From an uncultured Planctomycetaceae bacterium (GTDB lineage Bacteria; Planctomycetota; Planctomycetia; Pirellulales; Pirellulaceae): a DNA stretch of 11,263 nucleotides. Below, in pieces: positions 1 through 6,927 of this stretch. A program made the position numbers and the translations under genes. The number at the start of each line of letters is the position of its first letter. Position 1 is the first letter of the stretch. The notes under the pieces are model-generated. The model saw only the letters and a program-made list of their open reading frames with translations. It made no database searches and was not told where the DNA came from. Where the stretch lies: positions 1 to 11,263 of the forward strand of contig CALBSZ010000652.1 of NCBI GenBank assembly GCA_937967665.1, read 5' to 3'.

Positions 1-855
1 TTCCGATCCCTCTCTTCCAGTGAGCGGGCGTCTACGGCAACCTGGTTCGCCGCGAACGCCACACAGGCAAACACACAATCAGCAACGGGATCGGCGGCCG
101 CCGAGGAGATGACGATCAATATGAAACACATGGATCTGTCGACCGAAACAGTCTCGACCAACGTGCGCAGCGTCGCCAATTCCGTCGAAGAAATGTCCCG
201 TTCGATCGAGGAGGTCGCGCGGAACGCCGAGAAGGCGGCACTCGTGGCGGACCAGGCCACGGCGCTGGCGGAAAAAAGCAATCACAAGATTGACTGGCTG
301 GGATCCACGGCGGAAGAAATCGGCAAGGTGATTCAAGTGATCGAAGACATCGCCGAACAAACCAACTTGCTGGCCTTGAATGCCACCATCGAAGCGGCGC
401 GGCCCGGTAATGAGAGCAAGAGAGTCGATGTCGTGGCGCCGGAAGTCAAGGATCTCGCAAGGCAAACGGCGCGTGCCACCGAAGACATCCGACAGCAGAT
501 TCAAGGCATCCAGGCCTCGATCGGCGAGGCGGTCATGTCGATCGGCGAAGTGGGACAGGTGATTCAACAAGTCAATGCGGTTTCGCGGATGATCGCATCG
601 GCCGTCGAAGAACAGAATGCGACGACAAAGGAGATCTCGCAACGACTGACCGAAACGGCGAGCGGCGCGGAGACATTGTCGCGAGGTGTTTCGGAATCCG
701 CGGCGGCCAGCCAGGAAATCGCTCAAAACATCGTGCGCGTCAAGAATGGCGCGGCCAGTACATCGCAGGTTGCCACGACGACGACCAACGCCAGCGCCAA
801 TTTGTCGCGTCTGGCGGAGAGTCTGCGTCAGCAGGTCGCTCAGTTTACGATTTAG
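1..855 (+). CDS. Methyl-accepting chemotaxis protein, C-terminal signalling domain (5' truncated by window)
   Basis: The frame is open from base 1 to the TAG at 853-855, so the sensor, membrane and HAMP parts lie outside the window. What remains is the long antiparallel coiled coil of an MCP cytoplasmic domain. The descending helix carries 'IAEQTNLLALNATIEAAR' just before the hairpin tip. The ascending helix carries 'LARQTARATEDI' and then 'IASAVEEQNATTKEIS', both typical of this family. Such receptors form arrays with CheA and CheW and are adapted by CheR and CheB, which are encoded just downstream. The tip (bases 403-441) is odd: where relatives read roughly AGExGKGFAVVADE, this one reads PGNESKRVDVVAPE, losing the Gly and Phe positions. 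The C-terminus ends in 'VAQFTI' with no CheR-tethering pentapeptide of the NWETF type. The family call is secure; whether the tip still couples to CheA/CheW is doubtful. Confidence 0.93.
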   Translation, partial: FRSLSSSERASTATWFAANATQANTQSATGSAAAEEMTINMKHMDLSTETVSTNVRSVANSVEEMSRSIEEVARNAEKAALVADQATALAEKSNHKIDWLGSTAEEIGKVIQVIEDIAEQTNLLALNATIEAARPGNESKRVDVVAPEVKDLARQTARATEDIRQQIQGIQASIGEAVMSIGEVGQVIQQVNAVSRMIASAVEEQNATTKEISQRLTETASGAETLSRGVSESAAASQEIAQNIVRVKNGAASTSQVATTTTNASANLSRLAESLRQQVAQFTI

Positions 856-962
856 GCATTGCCAAAAGCGATACGCCAACCAACCGACCCATGCACCCGG
901 CGAAGTGATTTGCCGGAGATCGCGCGGCGGGCTTCGAACGCTTTGATACTCAGGACCAATTC

Positions 963-3092
963 ATGTCCCTCGACGACCCGGAACTGCTCGCGGAATTCAC
1001 GGCGGAGGCGCACCAGCATCTGGCGGAATTTGAAAGCCAGGTTTTGGCCATGGAGCAGTCCAGCGACAATGTCGATCTGGAACGGGTCAACGAAGTATTT
1101 CGCGGCATCCATTCAATCAAAGGGGCCGCGGGCTTCGTCGGCTTGACGGTCATCAATCAATTGGCGCACGGCCTGGAAGAGGTGCTCAACGGGATCCGCA
1201 ACCAGGAACTCGCGCCCTCGGCCGATGTCGCCGACACCTTGCTCGACGCGGCTGATGCGCTGGCCCGCTTGTCGGACGACCCCGCTGCGTCCAATCACGC
1301 TGACGTGACGGGTCTGCTGCAGCGGCTGAGCGAAATTGCGAATCCCGGAGATCGTCGCTCGCGGTCCGTGCCGAAAGCGCCCGCGGAGCAACCACTCGCT
1401 TCCGACAACGCGGCAACCGATGCGAATGCAGGCGCGCACCTGCGCGTTCCGGTCGGGGTCCTGGACCACTTGATGAATCTGGCCGGTGAACTCGTTCTGG
1501 TCCGCAATCAGTTGCTTCAGGCCGTGGCCAAACAGGACGTCGGTTCTCACTTGCAGTCCATATCCAGCGGTATTGATCGCATCACGACCGAGTTGCAGGA
1601 CGCCATCACACAAACACGCATGCAGCCGATCCGGCAGGCGTTCGGGCGCTTGCCGCGAGTCGTCCGGACGCTGGCCCGGCAACTGGACAAACAATGCGAC
1701 TTGCACATCCAGGGAGGCGAAGTCGAAGTGGACAAGTCGATCGTCGCCGCAAGGGACCATCACCCCACCCACTTGATCCGCCACTGCCTTGACCCCGGCA
1801 TCGAATCGCCGCAGCGCCGCGTCGAGCTGGGAAAGCCGTCGGCCGGACGGATCGCATTGCGGGCGTATCATCTGGCTGACAAGGTACGGATTGAAATCGC
1901 GGACGACGGCGCCGGCATCAACGCGCAGGCCATCAAGCGAAAAGCGTTGGAACGGCAATTGATTACGGAGTCACAAGCAGCTGACATGCCCGACAACGAC
2001 GCCTTGCGGCTAATCTTCTGCCCCGGCTTTTCCACCGCGCAAAACGTGACCGACGTCAGCGGCCGCGGTGTCGGTATGGACGTCGTGCTCGCCAACGTCG
2101 ACCGACTGGGAGGAACCGTCAACGTCAGCTCCGAGCTGGGTAAGGGCACGACGCTCCAGATCACGCTGCCCCTGACTTTGGCAATTATTCCTTCCTTTAT
2201 CGTGACGCTGGGCGAACGGCTTTACGCGCTGCCGCAGTCCTGTGTCCGTGAGTTGTTGGGAATACCGCATCAGCACAGCGATCGCCGACTGGCACGCATC
2301 GCTAACGCCGAAGTGCTGCGGCTGCGGGGCGAACTGCTACCGCTGGTCCGGTTGAGTCACATCCTGGGGCTGCCCGAAACGACGCCAGCAGGCCAGCAGT
2401 CAACCCATATCGCCGTGATTGAATCCGGACATTTGCAATTCGGCCTGGTTGTGGAACGGATTGTCGATTCACGTGAAATCGTCGTCAAACCGCTGGGCCG
2501 GCACCTGCGCAACAACCGTGTGTTTTCCGGTGCCACCGTTCTCGGGGATGGTCGCGTCGCGTTGATCCTGGATGCGCGCGGCATTGTCGCTCAAGAGCAA
2601 CTGCAATTCGCGGGTGCTGCCGTAGAAGATGACAATCAGCATTCCGCACCCACGAGCGCGGACGACCATGGCGGGCCGGTCTTGACCTTCACCAACGGCC
2701 CCGCGGAACAGTTCGCCGTTCCGTTGGACCGCGTTGCCAGAATCGAACGCGTGGCGGCGGCACAAGTGGAAACTGTTGGAGATCGGCTGCTGCTGCAGTC
2801 CCGTGGAACCACGATCCCCTTGCTGAGACTGGACGACTACATTCGCACCGCGACAACGCACGGACTCGATTCGATGTACGTCGTCGTCATTCCCACCGCA
2901 ACTGGCGAAAAGGGCCTGCTGGCGCCGCGCATTGGCGACATTCACAGCGTACCGCCGGCCATCGATAGAGAGAACTTCACCGAGCCCAGTGTAATGGGCG
3001 TGTCCGTGATCGAGGGCAAACCGACGAGATGGCTGGACGTCGATCAACTGGCGGACGGGTGTCAACAACCGAAAGGCTCGGTGCTCAAATGA
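963..3092 (+). CDS. cheA: Chemotaxis histidine kinase CheA with two C-terminal CheW-like domains and an altered N-box
   Basis: Central kinase of the chemosensory array (709 aa). ATG 963 has AGGA at 952-955, 7 bases upstream. Domains: P1/Hpt at about 1-110 with phospho-acceptor His50 in 'GIHSIKGAAGF'; an Ala/Pro-rich linker at about 125-158 with no recognisable P2; P3 dimerisation from about 160, including 'TRMQPI' (Met220); HATPase P4 to about 400; a P5 CheW-like domain from about 403; and a second CheW-like domain at about 565-705. In P4 the G1 box (DDGAGI, 314-319), G2 box (GRGVGMDVV, from 367) and GKGTT (393-397) are intact. The N-box, normally HLxRNxxDHGIE, reads 'HLIRHCLDPGIE': the Mg-coordinating Asn is His274 and the later His is Pro278. 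The preceding E/D-P-L segment is HHP. By family knowledge this should weaken or abolish ATP use, although the protein is full length. The stop overlaps the cheW start (ATGA). Confidence 0.95.
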   Translation: MSLDDPELLAEFTAEAHQHLAEFESQVLAMEQSSDNVDLERVNEVFRGIHSIKGAAGFVGLTVINQLAHGLEEVLNGIRNQELAPSADVADTLLDAADALARLSDDPAASNHADVTGLLQRLSEIANPGDRRSRSVPKAPAEQPLASDNAATDANAGAHLRVPVGVLDHLMNLAGELVLVRNQLLQAVAKQDVGSHLQSISSGIDRITTELQDAITQTRMQPIRQAFGRLPRVVRTLARQLDKQCDLHIQGGEVEVDKSIVAARDHHPTHLIRHCLDPGIESPQRRVELGKPSAGRIALRAYHLADKVRIEIADDGAGINAQAIKRKALERQLITESQAADMPDNDALRLIFCPGFSTAQNVTDVSGRGVGMDVVLANVDRLGGTVNVSSELGKGTTLQITLPLTLAIIPSFIVTLGERLYALPQSCVRELLGIPHQHSDRRLARIANAEVLRLRGELLPLVRLSHILGLPETTPAGQQSTHIAVIESGHLQFGLVVERIVDSREIVVKPLGRHLRNNRVFSGATVLGDGRVALILDARGIVAQEQLQFAGAAVEDDNQHSAPTSADDHGGPVLTFTNGPAEQFAVPLDRVARIERVAAAQVETVGDRLLLQSRGTTIPLLRLDDYIRTATTHGLDSMYVVVIPTATGEKGLLAPRIGDIHSVPPAIDRENFTEPSVMGVSVIEGKPTRWLDVDQLADGCQQPKGSVLK

Positions 3093-3601
3093 ACGACCTG
3101 ACTACCAGCACCGGACCGTGCCAAATCGCGACCTTTCAAGTGGGCCACTTGCTGCTCGGTCTGGACGTACAGCATGTTCAGGAAATCAAGCCGGCTCTGG
3201 ACGTGACACCGGTGCCGCTGGCGCCAGCGAGCATTCGCGGCGTGGTAAACCTGCGCGGGGACGTCGTCACCACCGTGCACCTTGCGGACCTGCTGGGTGT
3301 CGAGTGCCCTTTGGTTGAGAATCATCGCATCCTGATCCTGCGTTGGGAAAATGAGCTCGTGGGGCTGCTGGTAGACCGCGTGCTCGATACGATTCAGGTC
3401 ACTGACGAGGACGCCAGGCCGCTGCCGGCAAATCTGGCAAAGGTTCATAGCAGGCTGTTCGGTCGTGTTTACGCGCAGGATAGCCAGCTTGTGATCACGC
3501 TCAATCTCGATGAACTGCTGGCAGCCCTGCTCGGCAGCGAAGAGGACTTCCGGCGCGCCGTGGATCCGATGTCCAGGCCACAGGCAAAGGCAGGTCGATG
3601 A
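3089..3601 (+). CDS. cheW: Chemotaxis coupling protein CheW
   Basis: Single CheW domain, 170 aa, the usual length. It links receptor tips to the P5 domain of CheA. Core motifs are visible: 'IATFQVGHLLLGLDVQHVQEI' in the first half, 'SIRGVVNLRGDVV' with the conserved NLRG turn, 'ILRWENELVGLLVDRV', and a C-terminal 'LVITLNLDELL'. The usual 'PVVDLR' after the NLRG turn is replaced by 'TTVHLA', a mild divergence. I chose ATG 3089, which overlaps the cheA stop, over an upstream in-frame start at 3029 inside cheA. It gives the standard N-terminus, and GAAAGG at 3071-3076 offers a weak ribosome site. Its own stop overlaps the cheB start (ATGA), which suggests translational coupling. Confidence 0.95.
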   Translation: MNDLTTSTGPCQIATFQVGHLLLGLDVQHVQEIKPALDVTPVPLAPASIRGVVNLRGDVVTTVHLADLLGVECPLVENHRILILRWENELVGLLVDRVLDTIQVTDEDARPLPANLAKVHSRLFGRVYAQDSQLVITLNLDELLAALLGSEEDFRRAVDPMSRPQAKAGR

Positions 3602-4704
3602 CCCAAAGCTGTCTCCGCGTACTCATCGCCGATGACTCGGCACTCTATCGAAAAATTGTTCGCGACTTGATTGACGAACTTGCCGGAGTCGAAGTTGTGG
3701 CGGTGGCGCACGATGGCGACGGCGCTCTGGAGAAGATCAAACAATACCAGCCAGACCTGGTTGTCCTGGATGTCGAGATGCCCAAAATGGGCGGCCATGA
3801 AGTTCTCGGCCAACTGGCGGCGGCGGGCGAGTCGGCCGCGGTCATTATTCTCTCCGACAATTCGCTCCGCAGCACCATCGCCACGCGCACCGCACTACGC
3901 TATGGCGCCATGGACATCGTACGAAAGCCCGACGGGACAAGCCTGACTCAGAATATTGACAGCTTGCGCCAGTCGCTGTTGCCGCGGGTCAAAGCCTTCG
4001 CCGAGGTCGCGTCCGCCATTCGCCACGGTGTCCGACGCGTTGCCCCACCGCCGCCAGATTGCGGCGCCCAGGCCGCAGCGACGGCAGCGCGCCATGACGG
4101 CCAGAAGACCGCCACCCAGCCAGTCGTGGTAATCGGAAGCTCCACGGGCGGGCCAGCCGCGCTCGCCGAAATCCTGCGGCAGTTGCCCGGCGACTTTCCC
4201 GCTCCCGTACTGATCGCGCAGCACATGCCTCCCCTGTTCACACCGTCGCTGGCCGCGGACCTGGACCGCGTGTGCCAACTGCGTGTCCGCGAGGCATCTC
4301 ATGGCGAGCCACTCGTCGCGGGCCACGTGCTGGTTGCCCCGGGAGGCCAACAAATGCGTCTGGAAACGCGCCGCGGGCAAATGCTGATCCACATCACCAA
4401 CGACCCCGCAGTCAATAACTGCCGGCCATCGGTCGATTACCTGTTCCGTTCCGCTGCGGCGACCTGTCGCCAGGCGGCGGTCGGAGTCATCTTGACCGGC
4501 ATGGGCATCGATGGCACCGAAGGCTGCCGCTGCTTGAAGCGATACGGCTGCCCGATTCATGTCCAGGACGAAGCCACTTCGGTTGTCTTCGGCATGCCGC
4601 GGCAAGTCATCGAAAACGGCCTTGCGGACGTGGTCAGCCCGCTTTCCAGTCTGGCGGCACACATCACCGCCTGCCTGCCACGGAGGTATGCCGCATGCCC
4701 GTAA
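3598..4704 (+). CDS. cheB: Chemotaxis protein-glutamate methylesterase/deamidase CheB
   Basis: Response-regulator esterase (368 aa) that removes methyl groups from receptor glutamates and deamidates glutamines, opposing CheR. The receiver domain is at about 5-125, with acidic pair Asp12/Asp13, phospho-acceptor Asp58 in 'LDVEMP', Ser86 at the switch position and Lys110 in 'RKP'. A Pro/Ala-rich linker (about 140-175) leads to the CheB esterase domain. The catalytic triad is visible: Ser182 in 'GSSTGG', His209 in 'AQHMPP' and Asp305 in 'GMGIDGTEG'. All signature residues are intact, in contrast to the altered CheA N-box upstream. CheB would normally take its phosphate from CheA. The start overlaps the cheW stop, and the end overlaps cheR by 10 bases. 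Confidence 0.97.
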   Translation: MTQSCLRVLIADDSALYRKIVRDLIDELAGVEVVAVAHDGDGALEKIKQYQPDLVVLDVEMPKMGGHEVLGQLAAAGESAAVIILSDNSLRSTIATRTALRYGAMDIVRKPDGTSLTQNIDSLRQSLLPRVKAFAEVASAIRHGVRRVAPPPPDCGAQAAATAARHDGQKTATQPVVVIGSSTGGPAALAEILRQLPGDFPAPVLIAQHMPPLFTPSLAADLDRVCQLRVREASHGEPLVAGHVLVAPGGQQMRLETRRGQMLIHITNDPAVNNCRPSVDYLFRSAAATCRQAAVGVILTGMGIDGTEGCRCLKRYGCPIHVQDEATSVVFGMPRQVIENGLADVVSPLSSLAAHITACLPRRYAACP

Positions 4705-5540
4705 CTCCCTGCGATTTCGACGACATTTGCGCTCTGGTCCGCGAACTCTGCGGCGTGTCGCTCGATAGTTCGAAAGCCTACTTGCTGGACAGTCGTTTGT
4801 CCGCACTCCTGAAAACCGCGGGCTGCCAGTCCCTGGCGGAACTGGCACAGCGCGCCAGACTGCCCCATCACGCCGATTTGCGGAACGACATCGTCGACGC
4901 CATTACCACCAACGAAACGTCCTTTTTTCGCGAAGCCGCATCGTTCGACGCCTTGAAATGCGAAGTCCTGCCGGAAATTCTCCGACGGAAAGCGGAATCG
5001 GCCTTTTCTCGACGCTTGCGGATCTGGTCGGCCGCCTGCAGTTACGGCCAGGAGCCCTACAGCATCGCCATGACACTGGCCGAAACGATTCCCGATTGGC
5101 AAGCGTGGGACATCGCAGTCACTGCCACCGATGTTTCGCTCGCCGCCATCAACAAGGCCCGCCTCGCTCGGTACTCGAACCACGAAGTAGAACGCGGTAT
5201 CCCTACCGGTTTGCTGGAAAAGTATTTTGAAATGGACGACGGAATGTGGCAACTGAGCAAACGCATTCGGCGACTCGTCCAGTTCCAACAGATGAATCTA
5301 CTCGCGCCGTTCCGCGAGTTGGGAGTTTTCGACATCGTTTTCTGTCGTAACGTCGCGATCTATTTCAATGCCGAAGATCGCCTGGATCTTTTTCGGCGCC
5401 TGCGGCAAGTGCTGTCGCGCGACGGCTATTTGTTCGTCGGTTCGGCCGAGTCGCTTGATCATCTCCGCGCCGATTTCCGTCCGCAGCATTTTCTTCGCGC
5501 CGGCTTCTATCGGCCACAACCACCGAAGCCGGGATCGTGA
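4695..5540 (+). CDS. cheR: Chemotaxis protein methyltransferase CheR
   Basis: SAM-dependent O-methyltransferase (281 aa) that methylates receptor glutamates. The N-terminal all-alpha CheR domain ends in 'TTNETSFFRE', the family signature. The SAM-binding fold follows, with 'WSAACSYGQEPYSIAM', the acidic 'TATDVS' strand and 'FCRNVAIYF'. Length and motifs match complete family members, and nothing key is missing. The start at ATG 4695 has GGAGG at 4682-4686, 8 bases upstream and inside the end of cheB, so it is translated from the same message. There is no C-terminal TPR extension. It is the last chemotaxis gene visible; I see no terminator directly after it. Confidence 0.97.
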   Translation: MPVTPCDFDDICALVRELCGVSLDSSKAYLLDSRLSALLKTAGCQSLAELAQRARLPHHADLRNDIVDAITTNETSFFREAASFDALKCEVLPEILRRKAESAFSRRLRIWSAACSYGQEPYSIAMTLAETIPDWQAWDIAVTATDVSLAAINKARLARYSNHEVERGIPTGLLEKYFEMDDGMWQLSKRIRRLVQFQQMNLLAPFRELGVFDIVFCRNVAIYFNAEDRLDLFRRLRQVLSRDGYLFVGSAESLDHLRADFRPQHFLRAGFYRPQPPKPGS

Positions 5541-5630
5541 GCGTTGAGGATACTGCGTTGCGGTCCCCAGGTCCTCCGGCTGCACGCTGCTAGCATTACT
5601 TGCCTTCTCGAAGTCAGGACACGACACACC

Positions 5631-5659
5631 TTGACCGGCAATCCGGTTCCTGCGACACT
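5631..5659 (+). promoter_or_regulatory. Possible sigma-70-type promoter before the lipoprotein gene
   Basis: TTGACC (5631-5636) is separated by 17 bases from GACACT (5654-5659). The first box is a close -35 match and the second a weak -10. The position fits a start site just ahead of the tandem repeat and the SD of the lipoprotein gene. A small inverted repeat, ACCGG/CCGGT (5634-5638 and 5643-5647), overlaps it. Evidence is motif similarity only. Confidence 0.25.
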
Positions 5660-5675
5660 CCCGCCCCAATCAAAC

Positions 5676-5715
5676 TGGGCCTGTTCCGTGTCAAGTGGGC
5701 CCGTTCCGTGTCAAG
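5676..5715 (+). repeat. Tandem 20-bp direct repeat abutting the lipoprotein ribosome site
   Basis: Two head-to-tail copies of TGGGCCTGTTCCGTGTCAAG lie at 5676-5695 and 5696-5715 and differ at one base (T/C at position 7 of the unit). The last bases of copy 2 form the start of the SD AAGGAGGA (5713-5720) of the lipoprotein gene. This placement suggests an operator or an RNA-level control element, though a simple local duplication would look the same. Confidence 0.85.
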
Positions 5716-5725
5716 GAGGATTACG

Positions 5726-6421
5726 GTGAGACTTGCATCCCTACTATTTGCACTTTCTGCGTTCCTTATTTCCGGCTGCAGTAGCGACTCGCCTGCTCCC
5801 CAACAGGCCGATTCACGAACCGCCGGGCAGACGCCACCGTCCGCCAACGTACCCACCCAACAGCCGCAAACTCACGTGGCTTCATCGCCAGGACCCGTGC
5901 TGGTTTCCGAAACATCCGAGACAATTCATCAGCCAAAGTCGATTCCCGCGCAGGCCACGCCCGATGCGGTCGTTTCCGAGTTCCTCACGGCACTCCGCAC
6001 CGGGGACGACGCGATGGCGGAATTGTTGCTAACCACCAAGGCGCGTGAAGAAACCGCGAAGAACGACTTGCAGGTGCTGCCGCCCGGAGCACCAACGGCA
6101 CGATTCGAAGTGGGCAACGTCCAGTTCACTCCAGACAACCAAGGAGCCTGGGTCCCCTGCTTATGGACCGAAGGCGCCGTGAACGGCAACGACGAATCGT
6201 TTGAAATCACTTGGGCCCTTCGACACGAACCGTCTGGCTGGCGAATTGCTGGTATGGCGACACCGATCGCCCCCGGACAAGTCCCACTTTTTCTAAATTT
6301 TGAAGACCCGGCCGAAATGATGGCAAAACTGGATGAAGCGCAGAAGATCGCCCGCCAGCAAAACCAGAACGAAGTCCGTCAGGCCCAACAGCCCACCAAC
6401 CAGCCAACCGGACTCCGATAA
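5726..6421 (+). CDS. Exported lipoprotein with small NTF2/DUF4878-like domain, function unknown
   Basis: The start is GTG 5726, with a near-perfect SD AAGGAGGA at 5713-5720, 5 bases upstream; an in-frame ATG at 5600 lacks such a site and would bury the signal. The 231-aa product has a short lipoprotein signal: basic start, hydrophobic 'LASLLFALSAFLISG', then Cys18 in lipobox ISGC, so cleavage before Cys18 and lipidation are expected. Residues about 19-75 are a Ser/Pro/Gln-rich, low-complexity linker. A compact domain from about 78 to 200 starts 'AVVSEFLTALRTGDDAMAE' and ends with 'GWRIAGMATPI' and 'LNFEDP'. This is reminiscent of small NTF2-like or DUF4878-type lipoprotein domains, and I associate the pattern with planctomycetes. 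The tail is Gln/Asn-rich. A link to the chemotaxis genes is not evident. A terminator follows 45 bases later. Confidence 0.88.
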   Translation: MRLASLLFALSAFLISGCSSDSPAPQQADSRTAGQTPPSANVPTQQPQTHVASSPGPVLVSETSETIHQPKSIPAQATPDAVVSEFLTALRTGDDAMAELLLTTKAREETAKNDLQVLPPGAPTARFEVGNVQFTPDNQGAWVPCLWTEGAVNGNDESFEITWALRHEPSGWRIAGMATPIAPGQVPLFLNFEDPAEMMAKLDEAQKIARQQNQNEVRQAQQPTNQPTGLR

Positions 6422-6465
6422 CTAACCCTAATACGACAATACACTTACAACAAATGCATCCGTTC

Positions 6466-6497
6466 AAGAGAGTCCCCTATCGGGACTCTTTTTTTTT
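6466..6497 (+). terminator. Intrinsic terminator after the lipoprotein gene
   Basis: Stem AGAGTCCC (6469-6476) pairs with GGGACTCT (6482-6489) around a 5-base loop, and a run of T extends to 6497. The stem can lengthen with A-T pairs into the T run. It lies 45 bases after the lipoprotein stop and closes that transcription unit. Confidence 0.92.
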
Positions 6498-6637
6498 GTG
6501 GCTGCTGAAACCGTTGCCCATCTTTCGCAAGCTGCCTGAGTGCAATGCTGGGCGACTCGGCTTTCATCGATTTGCACAAATTGTCGCGGCCTATTGACCC
6601 CCACTTCCACAATGTTAATTTATCGTCCTAAATTGCT

Positions 6638-6661
6638 CGGTTAACACGTTTTAACTAACCG
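6638..6661. promoter_or_regulatory. Palindromic operator-like cluster
   Basis: CGGTTA (6638-6643) and TAACCG (6656-6661) form inverted arms. Inside them GTTAA (6640-6644) and TTAAC (6651-6655) form a second, offset palindrome. TTAACACG at 6641-6648 recurs directly at 6669-6676. Overlapping dyads upstream of a gene suggest a protein-binding site; no particular regulator can be named. Confidence 0.35.
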
Positions 6662-6832
6662 GCATTTTTTAACACGCCTAAAAATTTCGCGGCACAACGC
6701 TGCGACCACGCATACGAATCAAGTCCTTGCGAAACATTTACGGCTTTCTTTTTTCGACAATTTCAACAATTCAGCGTCGCTTAGAGAATTTGGATTGTTT
6801 TACAGACTTTCAAACTAACGGAATGTACCGAG

Positions 6833-6862
6833 GCCTCGACTTCATGCCGTCGCTGTCGAGGC
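6833..6862 (+). promoter_or_regulatory. Leader stem-loop upstream of the Cys-rich gene
   Basis: GCCTCGAC (6833-6840) pairs perfectly with GTCGAGGC (6855-6862) around a 14-base loop. There is no T run, so it is not a terminator. It sits just before an AAGGAGG at 6868-6874 and about 65 bases before the ATG of the Cys-rich gene. It could stabilise the message, control ribosome access or be a protein-binding dyad. Confidence 0.5.
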
Positions 6863-6927
6863 AGAACAAGGAGGACGGCAATTAGACCTGTTTACGCTTA
6901 CGGAACCTGTAAGTGGGGAGGATTCAA

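Larger units (their letters stand above)
6498..6927. other. 430-base non-coding interval, AT-richer than flanks
   Basis: No convincing gene is present. The stretch from about 6600 to 6830 is visibly AT-rich (many TTAA and T-run motifs) against the GC-rich flanks. It contains a palindromic cluster (6638-6661), an 8-bp direct repeat TTAACACG (6641-6648 and 6669-6676), a leader hairpin (6833-6862) and a strong SD (6868-6874) with no canonical start. It most likely holds the promoter and 5' leader of the Cys-rich gene. I could not place a clear -35/-10 pair. Confidence 0.7.

Noticed and set aside
79..879. Long open frame on the - strand opposite the receptor gene
   Set aside because: It is the antisense shadow of a GC-rich coding region; its Arg-rich composition matches no family and it lacks a start site, while the + strand carries clear MCP motifs.
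3895..4848. 317-codon open frame on the - strand opposite cheB
   Set aside because: The + strand encodes CheB with all catalytic residues; the antisense product is Arg/Gly-rich with no recognisable motif.
5676..5715. CRISPR repeat
   Set aside because: There are only two copies, adjacent, with no spacer between them, and no cas gene in the window.
5600..5725. ATG 5600 as start of the lipoprotein
   Set aside because: It would put 42 residues before the lipoprotein signal, would include the tandem repeat and has no SD; GTG 5726 has an excellent one.
6545..6631. 28-codon frame in the non-coding interval
   Set aside because: There is no SD and no signal or motif, and it is short enough to be chance.
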